64,000 nt of DNA, taken from NCBI GenBank assembly GCA_035690885.1, contig DASSKC010000040.1, positions 1 through 64,000 on the forward strand. Direction: 5' to 3'. The position numbers and the translations under genes were made by a program. Under the pieces are notes generated by a model. The model searched no databases and was not told the origin of the DNA. It worked only from the letters and a program-made list of their open reading frames with translations. Below are positions 58,875 through 64,000 of this stretch, piece by piece. The stretch is from Oleiagrimonas sp035690885. Its GTDB lineage: Bacteria; Pseudomonadota; Gammaproteobacteria; Xanthomonadales; Rhodanobacteraceae. Each line of letters opens with the position of its first letter. Position 1 is the first letter of the stretch.

Positions 58875-60932
58875 CTAATCGACGACAGGACCGCCGCTGT
58901 TGATGGCCGCCTTGAGGCGCGACACCAGGGTCGGCCAGCTGACCTTGTGCTGATGACCGATCACGGAAAGATGCGGCAGGCCGCTGCCGTCGACGATGAG
59001 ATAGCCATCGCCCTTGGGCTCCAGCCCGCTCATGTAGCAGACCGAGCCTTTCAATTTGCAGCTCAAGCCGATGCGGTCGTAACCGAAACTGTCGAACAGC
59101 TTCAACACGGCTCCCTGCAGGCCCGATGCCATGCCACCGCCGCCCACCGAGGTCAGGTTGTTGACGGCACGCTGGCTGATGCGGCCACCATCACCCGTCG
59201 TGGCCAGCGACGCGTCGAAGGCCACCGGTTTCCAATTGACCAGGCGCAGGTTGTCGATGCTGCCGTCCAGCCGACCCGTGATCTTGCCGAAATCGAACAC
59301 GCCGGTCAGGTTGGCCAGATTCAGGTTATCCAGATGGATGTCACCGGACAGCACCGGCACATCACCGAACGGATGACGCACGGCCAGCCGCGTGACATCG
59401 ACAGTGCCTCCGAACACGCTCAGCGACAGCCCGCCGTCGAGCTCGACATGGTCGCCGACATAGCGCAATCCCGGAATCGCGCCACCCAGGGTGCCGGTGA
59501 ACTCGGGCCAGCCCAGTGCCGCGCACAATCGCGACACGTCGATGCCCGTCAAGGCCAATGCCGTTCTGACGTGCTCGCCGTCTCCCGCATTCGGGTCGAT
59601 GGCCAACTGACGCACATGCAAATGCCCGCCGAGCACGGGCACATTCAATGGCGAGACCAGCGTCAAGGTGCCATCACGGCTCTGCCAACGCGAACGCGCC
59701 GCGCCCAGATGGATGTCGTAAAAGCCGATACCGTCCCAGGACAGCATGCTGGCCGGCCGGGTGCCGTCACGCTGCCAGTCGAGCTGCCCGTCCAGCCCGC
59801 TGAGCGCGATCCGCGCGCCACGCACCGCCACCTGCTCGGCATTGATCCGGAATGCGCGCAACCCGTGCGAGTCCATCCACAGGCTGCCACCCATGTGTCC
59901 TTTGGTACGCAGGTTGTCGAAACCCAGGGTCGCCAACCATGCCTTGCCGTAACGCTGATAGGCATTGGGCAGCTCCACGCCAAACTGCCCCAGATGGATA
60001 TTGCGCACGCTGCCATCGGTGCCCAGCACCATGGTGCCGGCCAGGTGCAAGGTGCCGGGGTCGGTAAAATGCAGGCGACGCAAGCTGATGCCGTAACGCT
60101 CGACCACCGCGCGCATCGACAAATGGACATCGTGCCCGGGCAATTGGGTATACAGCGGCCCCAGCAACAACTGCCCGTTCTGCAGCTCAAGATCGGTGTC
60201 GATGACGGTGTTCTCGCCGGTGGTGTCCAGCGTCACGCGGCCGGTCGCGTCCAGATCCTGGCCGGCCAGCTTGCCGCCGGGGGAGTCGAAACCGGCATTG
60301 CTGAGCGCGAGCTTGCCTGAACTGCGCAGACCGTCATCGCCGACATCCAGCGCGACCACGCCATCCAACCGTCCCCCCGTCAATTTGCCCGACCATGCGC
60401 TGGCCAGGAGCCCCTGCAGCCAGCGCAGCGGCAAATGGGTCAACTTGATCCGCGCATGGCTGAGCTGATCGAGCGGCAATGCCGCGTCGATTTTGACCGA
60501 CTCCTGTACCACGTGGATGGCCACGTTATTGGCGCCGGCATTGAGATCGAACTGCACATGGCTGTGGCTGAGCAGCCCGCCCGGCGCGCCGGACAGCGCC
60601 AACGTGCCATCAAATCGCCAGCGCCTCAAACCATGGCGTGCCAGGGTGCCGTCCAGTGTCAGGCCGACGTGATGCCAACCCAGCGCCGCCATGTCGACGC
60701 TGGCCGCCTTCAATTGCATCCGCAAGCGCCCTTGCGATCCGTTGTGAAGCTTGAGCCGCAAATCCTGCAAGGTCATGCCGTCACGGCTCAGCCGGTCGAT
60801 CTTCACGCTGATCGATGCCTGCGCCCAGGCACACCAACCGAACAGCATCACGCACAGCACGATGCGGCCGACGCGAAACGCGCGGCTTGATCGAGGGTCG
60901 GCAAAATGGCTTGATGGATACGACACAGGCAT
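58875..60932 (-). CDS. YdbH-like AsmA-superfamily intermembrane transport protein
   Basis: A 685-residue protein with one N-terminal membrane anchor (about 20-40) and a long periplasmic beta-rich body made of repeating amphipathic strands (LDGTLARHGL, LHLAGTMVLG, LTGGRLDGVVAL). A C-terminal part follows with ISQRAVNNLTSVGGGG and YDRIGLSCKLKGSVCYMSGL. This fits the YdbH/TamB/YhdP group of bridge-like lipid carriers between the inner and outer membranes. I chose the ATG at 60932, since the longer frame begins at a TTG. It leads the unit with the YdbL-like lipoprotein and diverges from the receiver-Hpt gene. Confidence 0.8.
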   Translation of the reverse strand: MPVSYPSSHFADPRSSRAFRVGRIVLCVMLFGWCAWAQASISVKIDRLSRDGMTLQDLRLKLHNGSQGRLRMQLKAASVDMAALGWHHVGLTLDGTLARHGLRRWRFDGTLALSGAPGGLLSHSHVQFDLNAGANNVAIHVVQESVKIDAALPLDQLSHARIKLTHLPLRWLQGLLASAWSGKLTGGRLDGVVALDVGDDGLRSSGKLALSNAGFDSPGGKLAGQDLDATGRVTLDTTGENTVIDTDLELQNGQLLLGPLYTQLPGHDVHLSMRAVVERYGISLRRLHFTDPGTLHLAGTMVLGTDGSVRNIHLGQFGVELPNAYQRYGKAWLATLGFDNLRTKGHMGGSLWMDSHGLRAFRINAEQVAVRGARIALSGLDGQLDWQRDGTRPASMLSWDGIGFYDIHLGAARSRWQSRDGTLTLVSPLNVPVLGGHLHVRQLAIDPNAGDGEHVRTALALTGIDVSRLCAALGWPEFTGTLGGAIPGLRYVGDHVELDGGLSLSVFGGTVDVTRLAVRHPFGDVPVLSGDIHLDNLNLANLTGVFDFGKITGRLDGSIDNLRLVNWKPVAFDASLATTGDGGRISQRAVNNLTSVGGGGMASGLQGAVLKLFDSFGYDRIGLSCKLKGSVCYMSGLEPKGDGYLIVDGSGLPHLSVIGHQHKVSWPTLVSRLKAAINSGGPVVD

Positions 60933-60980
60933 GCATTGTGCCAAAGATCAGCCCAACGCCAAGACAACAGGGAAACGGCC

Positions 60981-61718
60981 ATGACGCCGCCATCGGACAA
61001 CCGAACGTGCCCACCGCCACGCGCCACGATCCTGGTCGCTGACGATGACGGCCCCAGCGGACTGTTCCTGAAAACGGCATTCGAGGACATCGGTTGCCAT
61101 GTCACGCTGGAAACCGACGGCCACGCGGCCCTGACGCGCGCACGCGCGCACGATTTCGACCTGCTGATGCTCGATTGCCGCATGCCCGGCGCCGGTGCCT
61201 CGCGCATCCTGTCGACCCTGCGCGCCGAGCCGGACGCGGCGTCGGCGTCCACGCCCGCGATTGCCACCAGTGCCGAAATGGATGCATCCCGACAACGCCA
61301 ACTCCGACGTGAAGGCTTTGCCGGCCTGGTCATCAAGCCGATCACCGTGGCCGCCCTGCGCGCCATTGTCGAACCCTTGTTGCCACCGGCCGACACAACC
61401 ACCGGTGCACTGCTGGACGACACCGCCGCCGTGCGCACCAGCGGCACGCCCGAAGCGGTGACAGCCTTGCGCGGGCTGCTCGCACGGGATTTGCGTCAGC
61501 TGATCAACGACCTGGACACGCTGTCCGACACTCCGCTCGAGCTCGGCGGGCAACTGCACCGCCTGATCGCTTCGTGCGGTTTTTGCGGCACGCCGGCGTT
61601 GGCCGAAGCCAGCCGAAGCCTGAAAAATCGCATCAACGAGGGTCACCAACCCTCGCTCAGCGAACTGGAGTGCTTCCGCATGACCCTGACACGCACCTTG
61701 AGCGCGCTCGACGGGTAG
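60981..61718 (+). CDS. Receiver-Hpt two-component protein without output domain
   Basis: A 245-residue protein. The receiver domain (about 15-133) has D21-D22, the phospho-acceptor D65 in LMLDCRMPG, T96-S97 and K119 in IKP. A helical C-terminal part (about 155-245) looks like a histidine phosphotransfer domain, with H193 in LHRLIASCGFCG in place of the usual HxLKGxxxxxG. There is no DNA-binding or enzymatic output. It would relay phosphate to another regulator. There is no adjacent histidine kinase. AGGGAAA precedes the ATG by about 8 nt. Confidence 0.8.
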   Translation: MTPPSDNRTCPPPRATILVADDDGPSGLFLKTAFEDIGCHVTLETDGHAALTRARAHDFDLLMLDCRMPGAGASRILSTLRAEPDAASASTPAIATSAEMDASRQRQLRREGFAGLVIKPITVAALRAIVEPLLPPADTTTGALLDDTAAVRTSGTPEAVTALRGLLARDLRQLINDLDTLSDTPLELGGQLHRLIASCGFCGTPALAEASRSLKNRINEGHQPSLSELECFRMTLTRTLSALDG

Positions 61719-61750
61719 CGCGCTCGACATGAGCGCATGTGCACGCCGGA

Positions 61751-62476
61751 TCAATCGATTCGGCGTTTTTGCCGTGTTGCCACGCCAAACACCTGCCACG
61801 ACTTGAGCGGCACGCCCCCCAGCTGATGCAACAACAACGCACGCACCAGCCGGCGCAACCGCTCCAGACCCGCTGCATCCGGTTTGCGGTCGGCGGCAAA
61901 ATCCAGCAGGTCGGCACCACGTACCCTGGCGCCACGCTGGCCCGGTGACGCCGGGACCGGGCCCTGTTCGGGAATGTAGACATACTCGACATCCGGCACC
62001 AGCGGCTCACCGACATCGGCATCACACTCCAGCTGCAGCGCATAGCCCAGAATCCGCAGGAAGTCGCGCTCGAAACGACGCAAGGTCCATCCGGGCGAAT
62101 CCGCACCGGCAAGCTGCCCGACGGTCCGCGTGTAGGTGTCGTACAAGCCCGGTTGCGGGTCCTGACGCGCACTCAGACGCACCACGAGCTCGTTCACGTA
62201 CATGCCGGCAAGCAACGCCGTCCCTTGCAGTCGCAACGGTCGATCCGCGGGTTCGGCGTTGCGCAGGGTACCGAGCTCGCCGCGCAAGCTGAAACCCAGG
62301 TCCATCTGCTGAAACGGCTGCAACATGGACGAGGACAGCCGCGCACGCGGCCGCCGCACGCCGCGCGCGACCATGCCCACGCGACCATGGTCGCGGGTCA
62401 GGCATTCGAGCAGCAACGACGTCTCGCGATACGGGCGCGCGTGCAGGATGCAGGCGGGTTGTTGCTGGATGAGCAT
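61751..62476 (-). CDS. recO: DNA repair protein RecO
   Basis: A 241-residue RecO with an N-terminal OB fold (PACILHARPYRETSLLLECLT and HGRVGMVARGVRRPRARL) and a helical C-terminal part, without zinc cysteines, as in other Gammaproteobacteria. RecO helps load RecA on SSB-coated gaps with RecR. The rnc-era-recO order is standard. Its start codon lies only 14 nt from a G-rich tandem repeat and has no visible Shine-Dalgarno site. Confidence 0.93.
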   Translation of the reverse strand: MLIQQQPACILHARPYRETSLLLECLTRDHGRVGMVARGVRRPRARLSSSMLQPFQQMDLGFSLRGELGTLRNAEPADRPLRLQGTALLAGMYVNELVVRLSARQDPQPGLYDTYTRTVGQLAGADSPGWTLRRFERDFLRILGYALQLECDADVGEPLVPDVEYVYIPEQGPVPASPGQRGARVRGADLLDFAADRKPDAAGLERLRRLVRALLLHQLGGVPLKSWQVFGVATRQKRRID

Positions 62477-62490
62477 GGGGGCGAAAGCCA

Positions 62491-62546
62491 GGGGCTAGGG
62501 GCTAGGGGCTAGGGGCTAGGGGCTAGGGGCTGGGGGCTGGGGGCTG
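62491..62546. repeat. Eight tandem G-rich heptamers, (GGGGCTA)5(GGGGCTG)3
   Basis: Eight exact 7-bp units run from 62491 to 62546 in the era-recO gap. The plus strand has eight G4 runs spaced by 3 nt, a strong G-quadruplex pattern. The recO mRNA would carry the C-rich complement just before its start codon. Confidence 0.95.
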
Positions 62547-62680
62547 GGTGGTTTGTGGCGGGTTGAATGGACGCAGTGCTCGAATGGCTTCACTGGCAAG
62601 CGCGCAAGACCGATGGCTGGACGAGTGCCCGTACCCGACAACCAACGCTTGACACGCACACAGCCCCTCGTCCCTAGCCC

Positions 62681-62740
62681 CTCGTCCCCGCTCCATGGCC
62701 CTCGTCCCCGCTCCATGGCCCTCGTCCCCGCTCCATGTGC
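62681..62740. repeat. Three tandem 20-bp repeats in the era-recO gap
   Basis: The 20-mer CTCGTCCCCGCTCCATGGCC occurs at 62681 and 62701, and a third copy at 62721 ends TGTGC. A related partial unit (CCCTCGTCCCTAGCC) precedes them. Together with the heptamers, simple repeats occupy much of a 291-nt gap between genes that usually abut. Confidence 0.9.
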
Positions 62741-62767
62741 CCTCGCCCTGCTGCTGGCTCCGCCCCA

Positions 62768-63685
62768 TCAATCGGTATACCCGAACCGCTTCAACGCATT
62801 CTCGTCGTCGACCCAGCCTTCGCGCACCTTGACCCACAGGCGCAGGTAGACGCGTCGCTCGAACACGCGCTCCATGGTGCGCCGCGCGCTGCTGCCGATG
62901 TCCTTGAGTTGCTCGCCGCCACGTCCGATGACAATGGCCTTCTGGCCCTGGCGCTCGACCCAGATCACGGCATGGATCTCGGTGATGCCGTCGTCGCGCT
63001 CGTCAAAGCCCTCGATGACCACCGTGGTGGCATACGGAAGCTCCTGGTCGAGCCGACGCATCAACTGCTCGCGCACCATTTCGGCTGCCAGGAAACGTTC
63101 GCTGCGATCGGTGACGTCGTCCTCGCCGAAAATCGCGGGTTGCCGCGGCAGGCGCTGGATGATGCCGCTGGTCAATTCGGACAGACCGTCGCGGCGCAAA
63201 GCGCTGACGTAGAACACCTCGTCGAATTCGTGCTCGGCGGTGACCTCGGCGACGAACGGCAGCATGCCGCGCTTGTCCTTGTGCTTGTCAACCTTGTTGA
63301 CGGCCAGCAGACGCGGCACCTTGCGCTCGAGCAAGGCGGCGTGCACGGCGGCGTCTTCGTCGGTGAAACGACCGGCCTCGACCAGCTGCACGGCCACGTC
63401 GACTTCGGCGATCGCCGAGCGCGCGGCGCGATTGAGACTGCGATTCATGGCGCGCTTGGCGCCGCGATGCAGGCCCGGCGTGTCCACGTACAGGATCTGC
63501 CCCGCATCACTGGTGGAAATGCCCAGGATGCGATGGCGCGTGGTCTGCGGGCGCGGGCTGACAATGCTCAAACGAAAGCCGATCAAGGCATTGAGCAGGG
63601 TCGACTTGCCGACGTTGGGACGCCCGACCAAGGCCACGAGGCCGCAGCGGAAGTCCTGGTTTGCGGGATGCTCGTGGTCACTCAT
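62768..63685 (-). CDS. era: GTPase Era
   Basis: A 305-residue GTPase with P-loop GRPNVGKS, the TTRHR effector segment, DTPG (G3) and NKVD (G4). A C-terminal KH domain contains AVIWVERQGQKAIVIGRGGEQLK. Era binds 16S rRNA and completes 30S maturation. It starts at 63685 (MSDHEHPAN), overlapping the rnc stop in ATGA; the longer frame lies inside rnc in another register. Confidence 0.97.
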   Translation of the reverse strand: MSDHEHPANQDFRCGLVALVGRPNVGKSTLLNALIGFRLSIVSPRPQTTRHRILGISTSDAGQILYVDTPGLHRGAKRAMNRSLNRAARSAIAEVDVAVQLVEAGRFTDEDAAVHAALLERKVPRLLAVNKVDKHKDKRGMLPFVAEVTAEHEFDEVFYVSALRRDGLSELTSGIIQRLPRQPAIFGEDDVTDRSERFLAAEMVREQLMRRLDQELPYATTVVIEGFDERDDGITEIHAVIWVERQGQKAIVIGRGGEQLKDIGSSARRTMERVFERRVYLRLWVKVREGWVDDENALKRFGYTD

Positions 63686-64000
63686 GTCGTGGTCTCCCGG
63701 CCAAGCGCGTCCAGCATGCTTTCGGCAGCCAGTTGCTCGGCAACCCGGCGGCTGCTGCCGCGTCCGTCCATCTGCAGTTCGCGTGGCTGCGTGACCCGGC
63801 ACACGACATCGAAGGTGCGCGCGTGATCTTCGCCACTGGCGGCGATCAATTCGTAGCTCGGCAAAGCCCAGCCGCCCGCCTGCAGCCATTCCTGCAGACG
63901 CGTCTTGGCGTCCTTGTGCGAACGCGGGATGGCGGCGACACGTTCGCTGAACAAGGCCCGCACCGTGTTGCGGCACGCCTCGAAACCGCCGTCCAGATAA
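63682..64000 (-). CDS. rnc: Ribonuclease III, C-terminal part (5' end outside window)
   Basis: The minus-strand frame runs off the right edge. The visible 105 residues start YLDGGFEACRN, the segment that joins the catalytic and RNA-binding domains. A dsRNA-binding domain follows (KDAKTRLQEWLQ, LPSYELIAASGEDHARTFDVVCRV, GRGSSRRVAEQLAAESML). RNase III processes rRNA and other double-stranded RNA. It overlaps era by 4 nt. Confidence 0.95.
   Translation of the reverse strand, partial: YLDGGFEACRNTVRALFSERVAAIPRSHKDAKTRLQEWLQAGGWALPSYELIAASGEDHARTFDVVCRVTQPRELQMDGRGSSRRVAEQLAAESMLDALGRETTT

Noticed and set aside
62491..62740. A possible CRISPR array
   Set aside because: The units are direct tandem copies without unique spacers, and no cas genes are present.

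Overview
The window reads as a high-GC gammaproteobacterial chromosome of the Xanthomonadales/Lysobacterales type, most likely Rhodanobacteraceae (Rhodanobacter, Dyella, Luteibacter and relatives). This is inferred from gene order and protein character, because no rRNA is present to name the organism. I saw no IS element, prophage, CRISPR array, tRNA or rRNA gene.

Left part (1-9.7 kb): the end of rpsA, then ihfB, lapA and lapB, running into a tightly overlapping envelope-polysaccharide block (WecA/WbpL-like initiating transferase, WbpM-type dehydratase, galU). A large imperfect palindrome follows, then an FAD amine oxidase-like gene, a GTAG-type REPIN and an MBL-fold hydrolase.

Middle accessory region (9.9-25.6 kb): a carbohydrate-scavenging locus built around four divergent GH92 alpha-mannosidase-family enzymes. 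It also holds a TonB-dependent receptor, an endonuclease/exonuclease/phosphatase-family exported protein and a FucP-like sugar permease. Four near-identical 14-bp palindromes with a central CG lie before the first GH92, before the receptor (two copies), and between the permease and the last GH92. They look like the operator of one LacI-type regulator that is not encoded here. The likely logic is uptake of a mannose-rich glycan through the receptor, periplasmic trimming by GH92 enzymes (one exported by Tat, three by Sec), and mannose import by the permease.

25.6-31.5 kb: a VOC protein, then a fatty-acid oxidation operon reading leftward: a PsrA-like TetR regulator with a perfect 16-bp palindrome before it, a FadN-type multifunctional enzyme, a thiolase, and a translationally coupled thiopurine methyltransferase.

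31.8-44.7 kb: conserved housekeeping genes on the plus strand: ndk, rlmN, pilF, rodZ, a terminator, yfgM, bamB, der, a rhodanese-MoeB fusion, folD, guaB, guaA and tadA.

44.7-64 kb: a MITE-like element, cbpA, a peroxiredoxin, gyrA, mtnA, an MsbA-like ABC exporter, tal, a cold-shock gene, and a long leftward run (ydbH-like, ydbL-like, rlmD, a CYTH phosphatase, a NagZ homologue lacking its catalytic motifs, hpt, mtnP). After a receiver-Hpt protein comes the rnc-era-recO operon, whose era-recO gap holds a striking G-rich heptamer array. Several families of palindromic extragenic repeats punctuate the gaps. The window is cut inside rpsA at the left and rnc at the right.
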